60,947 bases of DNA from Acidobacteriota bacterium (GTDB lineage: Bacteria > Acidobacteriota > UBA6911 > RPQK01 > JAJDTT01), in NCBI GenBank assembly GCA_022827025.1, contig JAJDTT010000061.1, forward strand, positions 1 through 60,947, written 5' to 3'. This document shows positions 17,583-27,115 of the stretch, one piece after another (within the stretch, counting starts at the first letter, position 1; each line of letters opens with the position of its first letter). The translations under genes and the position numbers were made by a program. The notes beneath the pieces were generated by a model that was not told the DNA's origin, did no database searches, and worked only from the letters and a program-made list of their open reading frames with translations.

Positions 17583-18668
17583 TCAGTTGACGTAACTCTG
17601 AGACTGGGCGCTGAGCGCGACACCCAGTGCCGCGAAGGTGACGATGGTGAAGGATCCCCCGTAGCTGAGAAGAGGAAGGGGGATGCCGATCGGAGGCAAC
17701 AGCCCCAGTGTCATTCCCACGTTCACCAGAACGTGGGATGAGATCATGCAGACCACGCCGGTGACCACCAGGATCACGGTCCTGTCGCGCGCCTCGACGG
17801 CGATGCGAATCAGCCTGGTCAAAACCAACAGGTACAACAGCAAAATGGTTCCGGCGCCGATCAGGCCGGTCTCCTCGGCCAAGAGTGCGAAAATGAAATC
17901 CGAGTGAATCTCCGGGACAAAACCGAAGTGGCTCTGGCTGCCCTGCCCGATCCCTCTCCCGAATACGCCGCCCGACCCGATGGCGATCTGGGATTGCCGA
18001 GTCTGGTAGCCAACGCCCTGAGGGTCCAACTCGGGATCGAGCGTGGTCAGGATTCGCTGCTTCTGATAGTCCTTGAGGTAGATCCATACGGCGGGGGAGG
18101 CGCACAGAACGGCGACCATGGACCAGACCAGGACCCGTTTCCGGAGGCCCGCCACCACTACGATGCCCAGCATGATCGGCAGGTACATGAGCGCCGTTCC
18201 CAGATCGCCCTGAAGAACGACGAGAACCATGGGAACCAACGTCAGAACGCCCACCTTCAGGAGCTGCCAAGTCCCGGGGTGCCTTCGGTTCATGCCGGCC
18301 AAGGACTTGGCAAGGATCAAGAGGACCGCCAGCTTGCCCATCTCGGACGGCTGAATCTGAATCGGACCCAGGACCAGCCAACTCCGGCTGCCGTTGATTT
18401 CGGAACCGTAGATCAGGACCAGAACCAGGAGCGCCAGGCCGCCGCAATACCAGACGGGGGCATAGTCCGTGTACAGCCGGTAATCCAGGCTGACCAGAAC
18501 TGCACAGAGGCCGATGCCCAGGGCGATCCAGACGAGTTGCCGGACAAAGAGCCCGCTGGAGCCGGGTTCCGCAGCACTGTAGACGCCCACGCCCCCCATC
18601 AGCGAGAGCACCGATACCAGGATCAGCAAAACGGGGTCCAGGCCCGTGCGAAAGCGCCGCCGCATCAT
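17583..18668 (-). CDS. rodA: rod shape-determining peptidoglycan glycosyltransferase RodA
   Basis: SEDS-family membrane glycosyltransferase that polymerises lipid II in the elongasome. Product 361 aa with about ten hydrophobic segments. Characteristic stretches include NGSRSWLVLGPIQIQPSEMGK near residue 91, QGDLGTALMYLPI, and near the C-terminus LPLLSYGGSF. It overlaps the PBP2 gene by 4 bases, fitting the obligate RodA-PBP2 pair. Confidence 0.95.
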   Translation of the reverse strand: MMRRRFRTGLDPVLLILVSVLSLMGGVGVYSAAEPGSSGLFVRQLVWIALGIGLCAVLVSLDYRLYTDYAPVWYCGGLALLVLVLIYGSEINGSRSWLVLGPIQIQPSEMGKLAVLLILAKSLAGMNRRHPGTWQLLKVGVLTLVPMVLVVLQGDLGTALMYLPIMLGIVVVAGLRKRVLVWSMVAVLCASPAVWIYLKDYQKQRILTTLDPELDPQGVGYQTRQSQIAIGSGGVFGRGIGQGSQSHFGFVPEIHSDFIFALLAEETGLIGAGTILLLYLLVLTRLIRIAVEARDRTVILVVTGVVCMISSHVLVNVGMTLGLLPPIGIPLPLLSYGGSFTIVTFAALGVALSAQSQSYVN

Positions 18669-20491
18669 GGGTGCTGATGCCCCGCCATTTCCACAACCCT
18701 GTCGGGACTCCGCTTATCGTGGAACACCTGCAGAATTTTCGCCGCGATCGGAGCGGCCACGGCTCCGCCCGAGCCGCCGGCTTCCACCAGGACAACCACG
18801 GCGATCTCGGGGAACTTCTGGGGAGCAAAACCCACAAACCAGGCATTGGCGGTGAAGCGGGCGGCTTGCTCCGCCTCAAGCTTCGAGAGGCTCGGCCGGC
18901 CGATGGTCTGCGCCGTTCCCGTCTTCCCGCACACGTCGAAGCCGTTGACCTGAGCGGCGCGGCCGGTGCCATACCGATTCACCACCTCCCACATGGCTTC
19001 CCGCACCAGATCGAGGTTGTCACTCGAGATCTCAATTGCAGACGCGTTTGTTGCCGGCCGCCCCCCGGGAAGCTGGTTCCGGGCCAGGTGCAGGGGAACG
19101 GCAGATCCGGTGGCCAGGATACCGACCATCCGGGCCAGTTGAAGTGGTGTCAGGTGGACCGGACCCTGACCGATGGAGACGGAAACGGTTTCCCCCCGGT
19201 ACCACTTCTGCCGGAAGGTCCGCTGTTTCCACTCCTTGGACGGGACCAATCCGGCAACCTCGCCCACCAAGTCGATCCCGGTCGGCCGATCGAGGCCGAT
19301 GGCGTGTCCGAAACCGGAGATCAGATCGATGCCCAGGCTCTTTCCGAGCTGGTAAAAGTACACGTTGCACGAGCTGCGGATCGCTTCCCGAAGCGACACC
19401 GATCCATGCCCATCCTTTTTCCAGCATTGGAAATGATGCCCGTACAGAGTCACTCCGCCGTTGCAAAAATAGGACCGGTCGGGATCGATGTCCCCCCATT
19501 CCAGGCCGGCGAGCGCCACGACCAGCTTGAAGACCGACCCCGGCGCAAACGTACTCTGGACCGCCCGGTTCTGAAGCGGGTGGTGCTCGTCCCCGACCAG
19601 ACGGTCCCATTCGCTCCGGCTGATTCGGGCTGCAAACCGGTTCGGGTCGAAAGCCGGCTGGCTCACCATGGCCAATATCTCGCCGTTTCGGGGATCGAAG
19701 GCAACAACCGCTCCCCGCCTGCCGCCGAGTTGCCCTTCCGCCGCCATCTGCAGGTCAAGGTCAAGCGTGAGCTCAAGCGCGGCTCCCTCCTGGGGAGGAA
19801 CCCGCCCCAACTCGTCGATGGTGCGTCCCAGACTGTCGACGAGTATTTTCCGGGTGCCGTTCCGGCCGGCCAGATGACGATTGTAGACCCGCTCGACGGC
19901 GTACTTCCCGACGATGTCGCCGGCCCTGAAATCGGAAAATTCCGCGGTCTCCAATTGAACCCTCGACGCCTCGCCCACGTAACCCAGGACATGTGCGGCC
20001 AATTCACCGTACGGGTATGACCGTCTCGGTTCGGCCAGAATATCCAACTCGGGATACTCGCCTTTCCGGGAGAGGAGATAGGCCACCTCCGCCATGGTCA
20101 GGCTCTTCTTGACCACCAGCGGCTGATACGGGGAATAGCCGTCGGTCACGGCGAGGCGCTGCTCCAGCCTCTCTCTGTCGAGACCAAGTCCCTGGGCCAG
20201 AAAGTCCGCGGTGGCCTGCAAATTCGCCGCCTCGCTCCGATAACACGCCAGGCTGAACGAGTTCACGCTGCTCGCCAGGACCCGCCCTTCACGATCGTGG
20301 ATCACTCCGCGGGGGGCCCGGATGGGGACGGTACGAGCGCGGTTGCGCTCCGCCGCCACGCTGTGTTGCGTGAAATCGACTACGGTCAGATGCCAAAGCT
20401 TCAGGAACAGCCCCAGAAACAAAACGAAGAGAAGCCCCTGGATCCACCTGAGGCGAAGCCGGCAGAGTGAATTGTCCTGATAGAGGGGCAT
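18665..20491 (-). CDS. mrdA: penicillin-binding protein 2 (elongasome transpeptidase)
   Basis: Class B PBP that cross-links peptidoglycan during cell elongation, partner of RodA. A single N-terminal membrane anchor (FVLFLGLFLKLWHLTVV) precedes the dimerisation domain; the catalytic S-x-x-K is S319-V-F-K322 in APGSVFK, SCN follows around residue 377, and KTG starts at K523. Product 608 aa, typical. The 98-base gap from mreD contains one of the hairpin repeats. Confidence 0.96.
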   Translation of the reverse strand: MPLYQDNSLCRLRLRWIQGLLFVLFLGLFLKLWHLTVVDFTQHSVAAERNRARTVPIRAPRGVIHDREGRVLASSVNSFSLACYRSEAANLQATADFLAQGLGLDRERLEQRLAVTDGYSPYQPLVVKKSLTMAEVAYLLSRKGEYPELDILAEPRRSYPYGELAAHVLGYVGEASRVQLETAEFSDFRAGDIVGKYAVERVYNRHLAGRNGTRKILVDSLGRTIDELGRVPPQEGAALELTLDLDLQMAAEGQLGGRRGAVVAFDPRNGEILAMVSQPAFDPNRFAARISRSEWDRLVGDEHHPLQNRAVQSTFAPGSVFKLVVALAGLEWGDIDPDRSYFCNGGVTLYGHHFQCWKKDGHGSVSLREAIRSSCNVYFYQLGKSLGIDLISGFGHAIGLDRPTGIDLVGEVAGLVPSKEWKQRTFRQKWYRGETVSVSIGQGPVHLTPLQLARMVGILATGSAVPLHLARNQLPGGRPATNASAIEISSDNLDLVREAMWEVVNRYGTGRAAQVNGFDVCGKTGTAQTIGRPSLSKLEAEQAARFTANAWFVGFAPQKFPEIAVVVLVEAGGSGGAVAAPIAAKILQVFHDKRSPDRVVEMAGHQHP

Positions 20492-20510
20492 GACTACCGA
20501 GGGGCCTCTA

Positions 20511-20541
20511 CCAGCCCATGGCGAAAGTCGTCACGGGCTGG
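20511..20541. repeat. hairpin repeat, palindromic family (single stem)
   Basis: CCAGCCCATG and CACGGGCTGG form a 10-bp stem with one mismatch (a G-U pair in the minus-strand RNA) around the 11-base loop GCGAAAGTCGT. The loop and inner stem match the left arm of the 165-bp palindromic element at 41287-41451. It lies between mreD and mrdA, so it could tune expression within the operon. Confidence 0.6.
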
Positions 20542-20589
20542 CCGGGGACTGCTGCGCATGGACTCCCCTGACCTGTCCATAGCGGCCTC

Positions 20590-21156
20590 TTAGAAGGGAT
20601 CTCCCTCGTCCCTCGATTTTCCGGCGAAATCCTTGGGAGGAAACTTGATCCAATCGTAACCGCGAAAGATTAAGATGCCGACCACCGATGCAACGCAACT
20701 GCGAATAGCGATGAAGGTCAGCAAGCTATCGGGTAACCGCTGTCCGAGCAAGTCCAGAATAGCAACCATGAGGACCGTGTCAAGAGCAGCCGCCGCCCCC
20801 AACAACAACATGCGTCCCGCAACGCCCTCCGCCGCCCTCAGGCGAAACAGGCCGGCCAGCCATCCGATCAGGGTCTTGCTCAAACCGTTGAGCCCCAAAA
20901 GGGTTCCCAGCAGCAGATCGGACAACAAGCCGAAACATGTGCCCCAGAACGCACCCTTGGCCGCTGTCGAATGCATGGACAGGTAGAGGACCAGTGTCAG
21001 CGGCAGATCGATGTAGCGCCGCAACTCCGGCAGCGCCCTGCTGAGCAGGATTTCGAAACTCCCCGCGAACAGGAGCAGGAGCAGAATCTCAGTGCGGGAG
21101 AATCGGGCTTGAAAAGGGGTCCAACGAGTCTCGGCGGCCGGTCGCGGACGTTTCAA
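20590..21156 (-). CDS. mreD: rod shape-determining protein MreD
   Basis: Integral membrane component of the elongasome, 188 aa. Hydrophobic segments include ILLLLLFAGSFEILL and LPLTLVLYLSM, and the family-typical GTCFGLLSDLLLGTLLGLNG follows near residue 72. The first 20 residues are polar and cytoplasmic. Identification rests on hydropathy, this motif and its place between mreC and mrdA. It overlaps mreC by 4 bases. Confidence 0.88.
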   Translation of the reverse strand: MKRPRPAAETRWTPFQARFSRTEILLLLLFAGSFEILLSRALPELRRYIDLPLTLVLYLSMHSTAAKGAFWGTCFGLLSDLLLGTLLGLNGLSKTLIGWLAGLFRLRAAEGVAGRMLLLGAAAALDTVLMVAILDLLGQRLPDSLLTFIAIRSCVASVVGILIFRGYDWIKFPPKDFAGKSRDEGDPF

Positions 21157-21962
21157 GGAACACGCGCGACGAGAACTTCCTCGACCTTGGAAAAATCGAC
21201 GAAGGGTTCGACCTTGATGTTGCGATAGTTCATTTCCCCTTTCTCGGAGCTCACTACCCGGCCGACCGGAATGGCTTTGGGATAGATCCGGTCGGTCCCG
21301 GAAGTGTAGACCGACTCACCGACCCCCACCGGCTCGTGATTGGGGATGAATTTCCACTCCAGGAGATCGCCTCCGTTGCCCTGGACCACACCTTGCAAAC
21401 GGGAGTCGGCCAGCATGGCGCCGGCCGAAGCGCCGCGGTTGGTGATCAACTCCACCTCCGAACTCATGGGCGTGGTCGCCACAACGCGCCCGATGATGCC
21501 GGACAGACCGAGGACCGCCAGATTTCGCTTGACGCCATGGCTGGTGCCCAGGTTGATGCCGAGACGCCGACTGAAGAAGGGAGCGGTCTTCCAGATAATG
21601 GTGGCCGTCATGGTTTCGAAAAGATACTGCCGGGCCAGAATCTGGAGTTCGGCACTGCGGCCCAGCATCGACTGAACGCTCTTGAGCTGCGCGTTCTCCA
21701 GGCGCAGCCTCCCGATCTCCGCCTCCAATTCTTCATTCCGTTCCTGAATTCCGAAAAGAATCACATATCGATTCAACGCGCCCTCGACGCTGTCGGCCAC
21801 TGCCGAAACAGCCAGCGCAAGAGGGGAGATCACGGCCACTCCCAAGGTTCTCAACAGCGACTGACCGTCGGGATTCCGCACCTGCGCCGAGATCAGCACC
21901 AGGTGCATCACGACCGCCAGGATGACCAGTGGCAGTGATTTTCGTTCGGCCGGCCAACTCAT
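21153..21962 (-). CDS. mreC: rod shape-determining protein MreC
   Basis: Periplasmic scaffold of the elongasome, 269 aa: one N-terminal membrane anchor (LVILAVVMHLVLISA), a coiled-coil segment (residues about 70-105, NEELEAEIGRLRLENAQL) and a beta-rich domain with VVATTPMSSEVELITNRG. Ten bases downstream of mreB and overlapping mreD. Confidence 0.93.
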   Translation of the reverse strand: MSWPAERKSLPLVILAVVMHLVLISAQVRNPDGQSLLRTLGVAVISPLALAVSAVADSVEGALNRYVILFGIQERNEELEAEIGRLRLENAQLKSVQSMLGRSAELQILARQYLFETMTATIIWKTAPFFSRRLGINLGTSHGVKRNLAVLGLSGIIGRVVATTPMSSEVELITNRGASAGAMLADSRLQGVVQGNGGDLLEWKFIPNHEPVGVGESVYTSGTDRIYPKAIPVGRVVSSEKGEMNYRNIKVEPFVDFSKVEEVLVARVP

Positions 21963-21972
21963 CCGGAGATCC

Positions 21973-22995
21973 TCAGGAGCTGATCCTCTTCAACAGCTCG
22001 ATGTCCTCGAGCATCTTTCCGGTTCCGATGGCGACGGAGGAGAGCGGATTCTCGGCCACGTAGACGGGAAGGCCCGTCTCCTTGCTGATTCGGTGGTCCA
22101 TCTTCTGGAGCAGCGCCCCGCCTCCGGTCAAGATGATTCCCGTGTCCGATATGTCGGCGGACAACTCGGGTGGCGTTCTCTCCAGAGCGACTCGGACCGC
22201 ATTCACAATCGCCACCATGGAGTCGGCCAACGCATCGCGAATCTCACCGTCGGTGACGATCACAGTCTTGGGTATTCCCTCGATGAGATTCCTGCCCTTC
22301 ACTTCCGCGGTGAGTTGATCCGGCAATTCGTCGGCCGATCCGAGCTGGATCTTCACTCGCTCCGCCGTCCGTTCGCCGATGAGCAGATTGTGCTTTCGCT
22401 TGATGAACTGAATGATGGCTTCGTCCATTTCGTTTCCCGCCACCCGGACGGAGCGGCTGTGGACGATCCCCGCAAGACTGATGACGGCGATGTCGGTGGT
22501 CCCGCCGCCGATGTCGACGATCATGTTTCCGTTCGGCTCGGTGATGGGAAGGCCGGCACCGATGGCAGCCGCCATCGCTTCCTCCACCAGGTAGACCTCG
22601 CTGGCCTTCGCGCGCAGCGCAGATTCGCGAACCGCCCGCTTTTCCACCTGTGTGATCTCGGAGGGGATGCAGATGATGATCCGGGGGTTCAGCAGAAAAC
22701 TCCGGTTCTGCGCCTTCCTGATGAAATAACGGAGCATTTCCTCGGTCACGTCGAAGTCGGCGATGACCCCGTCCTTCATCGGCTTGATGGCGACGATGTT
22801 GCCCGGCGTCCTCCCCAGCATCTCCTTGGCGTCGGTCCCAACGGCTTCCACCTTGTTGGTGAACTTGTTGATGGCGACGATGGAAGGTTCGTCGACGACG
22901 ACTCCTTTCGCTCGTGCGAAAACGAGAGTATTCGCCGTGCCCAGATCAATGGCCAAATCGTGGGAAAAAGATTTTAAAAGGGAACGAAAGATCAT
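21973..22995 (-). CDS. mreB: rod shape-determining protein MreB
   Basis: Bacterial actin homologue directing lateral wall synthesis, 340 aa. Phosphate-1 loop DLGTANTLVF near residue 17, MIVDIGGGTTDIA (phosphate-2) around residue 160, GNEMDEAI, and adenosine motif ILTGGGALL near 290 are all intact. The first 13 residues (FRSLLKSFSHDLA) could form the short membrane-binding amphipathic helix. First gene of the operon, with its own divergent promoter region. Confidence 0.97.
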   Translation of the reverse strand: MIFRSLLKSFSHDLAIDLGTANTLVFARAKGVVVDEPSIVAINKFTNKVEAVGTDAKEMLGRTPGNIVAIKPMKDGVIADFDVTEEMLRYFIRKAQNRSFLLNPRIIICIPSEITQVEKRAVRESALRAKASEVYLVEEAMAAAIGAGLPITEPNGNMIVDIGGGTTDIAVISLAGIVHSRSVRVAGNEMDEAIIQFIKRKHNLLIGERTAERVKIQLGSADELPDQLTAEVKGRNLIEGIPKTVIVTDGEIRDALADSMVAIVNAVRVALERTPPELSADISDTGIILTGGGALLQKMDHRISKETGLPVYVAENPLSSVAIGTGKMLEDIELLKRISS

Positions 22996-23069
22996 TGGTC
23001 CCTGATGCTCCTCGGGATTTCAGCGGGACCACGCCCTCAACCAGGGCAGTCCCCTTTTCACTGTGGTCC

Positions 23070-23099
23070 ATTATCGGACGCAACCGGGTGCTGTCGCAA
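23070..23099 (-). promoter_or_regulatory. candidate sigma70 promoter of the mre operon
   Basis: Read on the minus strand: TTGCGA, 18-base spacer, GATAAT. Predicted start of transcription is about 70 bases upstream of the mreB ATG, in the divergent gap with the foldase gene. Confidence 0.45.
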
Positions 23100-23139
23100 G
23101 AAAACTCTCTCCGGAGACCGCGTAGCGGTGCCCGCCTCA

Positions 23140-23148
23140 TGGTATAAT
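23140..23148 (+). promoter_or_regulatory. extended -10 promoter of the PpiD-like gene
   Basis: TGGTATAAT is a perfect extended -10. The hexamer ends 21 bases before the ATG at 23170, leaving a short leader that carries GGAGGAC as ribosome binding site. It points away from the mreB promoter. Confidence 0.55.
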
Positions 23149-23169
23149 CGGCCGCTGACGGAGGACTGG

Positions 23170-25074
23170 ATGCTACCCTTTTTCCGCGAGAAGAGACGAG
23201 GGCTCAAGTGGATCCTGTGGTTGGTCATCATCGGGTTGGGCGTCGGAATGATGGGCCTGTTCGTCGATACGCCGGGCACCAGCTCCGGAATCTCCTCTGC
23301 CCATGCCGCCGAAGTGGCCGATTTCGTCATTACCTCCAGTGAATTCCGGAGACACTACGTCCAACTCTACGAGGCCTACCGCCGAGTCTACAAGTTGGAC
23401 CGCCAGGACACTGCCGTCATCAAGCAGTTGCGTCTGGAACAACAGGCGCTCGATCAACTGGTGGCGGAATACGCGACCTTCCACGAAGCCCGGGAAATGG
23501 GAATCACCGTGACCTCGGATGAAATCGTTCGATTCATCACCAAGACCCCCGTATTCCAGGAAAACGGCAACTTCATCGGCGTGGATCGCTACCGCGCCAT
23601 CTTGCGGGCCAATAACTGGGCGCCCCAGGAATTCGAGGACAGCATCCGGAGACAGCTTGCCCAGGAGAAGCTGCGCAGAATCCTGACCGACGGGATCTTT
23701 CCCACGCCCGATGAGATCCGGCGAGAGTTTCTGAAGCGGAATCAGGAGGTGAAGCTCCGGTACGTGTCCTTCGACCCGGAAAAGTTGGCTCCGGGGGACG
23801 TGGAAGAAGAAAAACTCAAGGAGTATTTCGACGAACGGCAAGAGAACTACCGGGTCGGCGAGCAACGCAGGATACGGTACGTTTCCGTCGGCGTCGACCC
23901 TGAGAACGCCACCGTCTCCGAAGAGCAGATCCGGGATCGAATGGACCGCGTCACGGACACGGACCAGGCAAGAGTCAGCCATATACTGGTTTCGGTGCGG
24001 AGCCCTGACGAGGAACCCGCGGCGAGGGCCAAGGCCCAGGGTCTCCTGCAGCAGCTTCGGACCGGCGCGGATTTCGCGCAGTTGGCTCGCGAGCACTCGG
24101 AAGACCCGGTTTCGGCGGCAGCCGGCGGGGACCTGGGCTTTTTCGGACGAGACAAGATGATGCCGGAGTTCGAGAAGGCCGCTTTTGCGCTGAAGCCCGG
24201 CGAGCTGAGCGACCTGGTGGTGACGCCCTTCGGCTACCACATCATCCTCGGCGCCTTCAATCCCCAGCACCACGACGGCGATGCCCGGCGTCCGATCGCC
24301 GAATACGAAGCCCGGCGACAGGAGGCGGAAAGCCAGGCCAAGGATCTGGCGGCGGAAATATCCGGAGAGCTGGCCGAAGAGCCGGATCTGGCGAGGGCGG
24401 CGAGCGCTCGCGGTCTCGCAGTTGAGGAGTCGGACTTCTTCGAGCTCGGCGGATTCATTCCCGGCCTGTCCGTCCAGAACGACTTCAATCAGAAAATCTT
24501 CGATCTCCAGGAGAACCAGTCCCTGGATCCGTACGAAGCGGCCGGTTCCTACCTGGTGGCTCAGCTCATGGAGACCCGGCCGGGCCACATGCCGGCTTTC
24601 GAAGAGATCCGCGCCAAGGTTCTCGCCGACTACCGCTCCACGCAGGGTGACGAATCCGCCCGGGAGAACGCCTTCGCCATGCACCAGGCCATCGGCGGCG
24701 GCGGCGAGTTCCGGAAGCTGGCACAGGAACGGGAATTGGCGGTGATGACGACCCCCTTCTTCAAGCGGGGCGCCACCATCGACGAGAACCTCCGATTCTC
24801 GCCGCAGGTTCACGACCATGCTTTTCGACTGGAGACGGGAGAGGTCGCGCCGCCCGTACTCGTCACCGGCAGGTATTTCGTGTTCCAGGTAGCCGAGAAG
24901 ACGGGCCTGGACCAGGAGAAGTTCGAACGCGAGAAGAGTCAACTGGAAAAGGAGTTGACGGAGAAGAAACGTACGGACTACTTCAATGCCTACGTGGAAG
25001 GCACCCTGGAACGCCTGCGCGGCGACGACGCCATCACCATCAACCAGGAGATGGTGGACGCCATAACCGGGTAG
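23170..25074 (+). CDS. peptidyl-prolyl isomerase, PpiD/SurA-like membrane-anchored foldase
   Basis: 634 aa from ATG 23170, preceded by GGAGG; the open frame extends 55 codons upstream but through the promoter. One N-terminal membrane anchor (WILWLVIIGLGVGMMGLF) leaves the rest in the periplasm. A SurA-N-like helical region (residues about 50-230) is followed by a parvulin domain around residues 265-365 with SHILVSVRS, FAQLAREHSEDP, GGDLGFFGR and FGYHIIL, then a further helical region. Architecture matches PpiD, which helps fold outer-membrane and secreted proteins leaving the Sec channel. Monocistronic; converges on glmS. Confidence 0.88.
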   Translation: MLPFFREKRRGLKWILWLVIIGLGVGMMGLFVDTPGTSSGISSAHAAEVADFVITSSEFRRHYVQLYEAYRRVYKLDRQDTAVIKQLRLEQQALDQLVAEYATFHEAREMGITVTSDEIVRFITKTPVFQENGNFIGVDRYRAILRANNWAPQEFEDSIRRQLAQEKLRRILTDGIFPTPDEIRREFLKRNQEVKLRYVSFDPEKLAPGDVEEEKLKEYFDERQENYRVGEQRRIRYVSVGVDPENATVSEEQIRDRMDRVTDTDQARVSHILVSVRSPDEEPAARAKAQGLLQQLRTGADFAQLAREHSEDPVSAAAGGDLGFFGRDKMMPEFEKAAFALKPGELSDLVVTPFGYHIILGAFNPQHHDGDARRPIAEYEARRQEAESQAKDLAAEISGELAEEPDLARAASARGLAVEESDFFELGGFIPGLSVQNDFNQKIFDLQENQSLDPYEAAGSYLVAQLMETRPGHMPAFEEIRAKVLADYRSTQGDESARENAFAMHQAIGGGGEFRKLAQERELAVMTTPFFKRGATIDENLRFSPQVHDHAFRLETGEVAPPVLVTGRYFVFQVAEKTGLDQEKFEREKSQLEKELTEKKRTDYFNAYVEGTLERLRGDDAITINQEMVDAITG

Positions 25075-25097
25075 CCGGCAGCGGCCGGTCCTGCCGG
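25075..25097. terminator. hairpin between converging genes, possible bidirectional terminator
   Basis: CCGGCAG and CTGCCGG form a 7-bp stem with a 9-base loop right after the foldase stop codon. No T-run follows on either strand, so function as an intrinsic terminator is uncertain. Confidence 0.3.
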
Positions 25098-25142
25098 TCC
25101 CCACTCTCTGCTCCCACCCACCAGCGGCGGTGTCTCAACGGA

Positions 25143-26969
25143 CTACTGCACCGTGACCGACTTGGCCAGATTCCGGGGCCGGTCGATGTCGCAGCCCCGC
25201 TCCCTGGCCACGTAATATGCCAGGAGCTGGAGCGCCATCACGCTCAGGAATGGCGTGAACATCTCTCCGCATTGCGGAATCTCGATCAGGTCGTCGACCA
25301 GCTCGGCCAAGTGCGCGTCTCCTTCCGTTCCCACCGCGATGACCGGGCCGTTTCGACTCTTGATCTCCTGGATGTTCCCGATCATTTTTCGATAGACGCT
25401 GTCGCGGGGCGCCAGGCAGATGGTGGGAAAATTCTCGTCAACGAGGGCAAGAGGTCCGTGCTTCATCTCTCCCGCGGCGTACCCCTCGGCGTGCAGGTAG
25501 GAAATCTCCTTCATCTTCAGGGCTCCCTCCATCGCCACCGGATAGCTGAATCTTCTTCCCAGATACAGCAGGTTGCGGTGGTGGGCGTAACGGCGGGCGA
25601 TCCCTTCAATGGCGGGAGCCCGCGCGAGCATGGACCGCATCCTGTCGGGCAAGTCCCGGAGCTCATGGACGAATTCCTGGCCTTCGCTCAAAGACATCTG
25701 CTGATGACGGCCCAGCAGGAGGCCCACCAGGTAGAGAATGGCGATCTGGGAGACGAAAACCTTGGTGGAGGCGACACTGATTTCCGGTCCGGCGTGATTG
25801 TAGATTCCGGCGTCGGTGAGGCGGGCGACGGTGCTGCCCACCACGTTGACGAGGCCCAGGCTGAGAGCGCCGCGCCGTTTGACTTCGCGGACCACGGCCA
25901 GGATGTCGGCCGTCTCGCCCGACTGGCTGATGGCCAGAACCGCCGTGCCCGCTTGCAGGTTCAACTTGCGGTACTGGAACTCGGAAGCGAGGTCGACGTC
26001 GACAGGATAGTTGGTGCAACTCTCGATGACGTACCGCCCCAGCAGTCCGGCGTAGTAGGAGGTCCCACAGGCCAGGATGATGAGCCGCCGCATGTTCCTC
26101 AGGCGCGACCAGACCCGCTCCAGGCCGCCCAGCTTGGAGAGTCCTTCCGCCTCGATCAGCCTTCCCCTGATGGCCTCTCCGACCACCTCGGGCTGCTCGT
26201 GGACCTCCTTGAGCATGAAGTGGGGGTAACCCCTCTTCTCGGCGGAGGACATGTCCCAGTCCAGGGTCTGGACGGAGCGATTCATGGGCATCCCGCTGAG
26301 CGTTCGTATCCGGTAGCTGCCGGGCTTCAGCAATGCCACCTCGCCGTCATGGAGGTAGGCCACCTCCCGGGTGTGACTCATCAGCGCCGCCGCGTCGGAC
26401 GCGGCAAAGATCTCACGGTCCCGGATTCCCAGGACCAGGGGGCTGCCCAGCCGGGCGACCACGATCTGCGAAGGATTTCCGGCGGAAATCACCCCGATTC
26501 CGTAGGTTCCGTCGACGCGTTGAAGAGCCGAGTTGACCGCATCTTCCAAGTCGCCTCGATAGTATTCCTCGATCAGGTGGGCCAGGACCTCGGAATCGGT
26601 GGAAGAGCGGAACCGGTGCCCCTTTTCCCGAAGTTCCTCCCGCAACTGCCGGTAGTTCTCGATGATTCCGTTGTGCACCACGAAGATGCGGTTCCGGCAG
26701 TCGCCATGCGGATGAGCGTTTTCGGGAGAAGGAACCCCATGCGTGGCCCAACGAGTATGGGCAATGCCGCCCCAGCCGGTCCAGGATTCGTCCCCGAGAA
26801 GCCCCGCCAGATCCGAGATCTTTCCCACCGCTTTCCGGCAGTGGATCTCCTCATTCACGGCTACCGCGACACCGCTGGAGTCGTAGCCGCGGTATTCCAG
26901 TCTTCTCAGGCCGTTGAGCAGGATCGGCAGGGAGGGGCGATCCCCCAGGTAGCAGATGATTCCGCACAT
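25143..26969 (-). CDS. glmS: glutamine--fructose-6-phosphate aminotransferase (isomerizing)
   Basis: First committed step of UDP-GlcNAc synthesis, feeding peptidoglycan and lipopolysaccharide. The N-terminal glutaminase begins M-C-G-I-I-C-Y-L-G-D with catalytic Cys at position 2; ARWATHG-type motif HTRWATHG follows. Two SIS domains carry GTSYYAG and SQSGETADIL, then SVASTKVFVSQ; the C-terminus AKSVTVQ is typical. Product 608 aa. No glmS ribozyme is recognisable in the leader, which instead contains a 160-bp repeat element. Confidence 0.97.
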   Translation of the reverse strand: MCGIICYLGDRPSLPILLNGLRRLEYRGYDSSGVAVAVNEEIHCRKAVGKISDLAGLLGDESWTGWGGIAHTRWATHGVPSPENAHPHGDCRNRIFVVHNGIIENYRQLREELREKGHRFRSSTDSEVLAHLIEEYYRGDLEDAVNSALQRVDGTYGIGVISAGNPSQIVVARLGSPLVLGIRDREIFAASDAAALMSHTREVAYLHDGEVALLKPGSYRIRTLSGMPMNRSVQTLDWDMSSAEKRGYPHFMLKEVHEQPEVVGEAIRGRLIEAEGLSKLGGLERVWSRLRNMRRLIILACGTSYYAGLLGRYVIESCTNYPVDVDLASEFQYRKLNLQAGTAVLAISQSGETADILAVVREVKRRGALSLGLVNVVGSTVARLTDAGIYNHAGPEISVASTKVFVSQIAILYLVGLLLGRHQQMSLSEGQEFVHELRDLPDRMRSMLARAPAIEGIARRYAHHRNLLYLGRRFSYPVAMEGALKMKEISYLHAEGYAAGEMKHGPLALVDENFPTICLAPRDSVYRKMIGNIQEIKSRNGPVIAVGTEGDAHLAELVDDLIEIPQCGEMFTPFLSVMALQLLAYYVARERGCDIDRPRNLAKSVTVQ

Positions 26970-27115
26970 CGTTGCCTCAGAATGGTACCGGCAAGTTATC
27001 GGGATCCTTCCGTTACCGTGACGTCAGCCGTCGAGGGTCTTGCCGGCAATGGACGGCGGGAGGGTGCGCGCGGCAGAGCGCGGGAAGAGACTTGCAAGTG
27101 ATTGAAGTCCCGCTA

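Noticed and set aside
26970-27115. glmS ribozyme in the glmS leader
   Set aside because: I could not find the conserved ribozyme core or cleavage-site context in this segment, and the gene leader is largely occupied by a repeat element.
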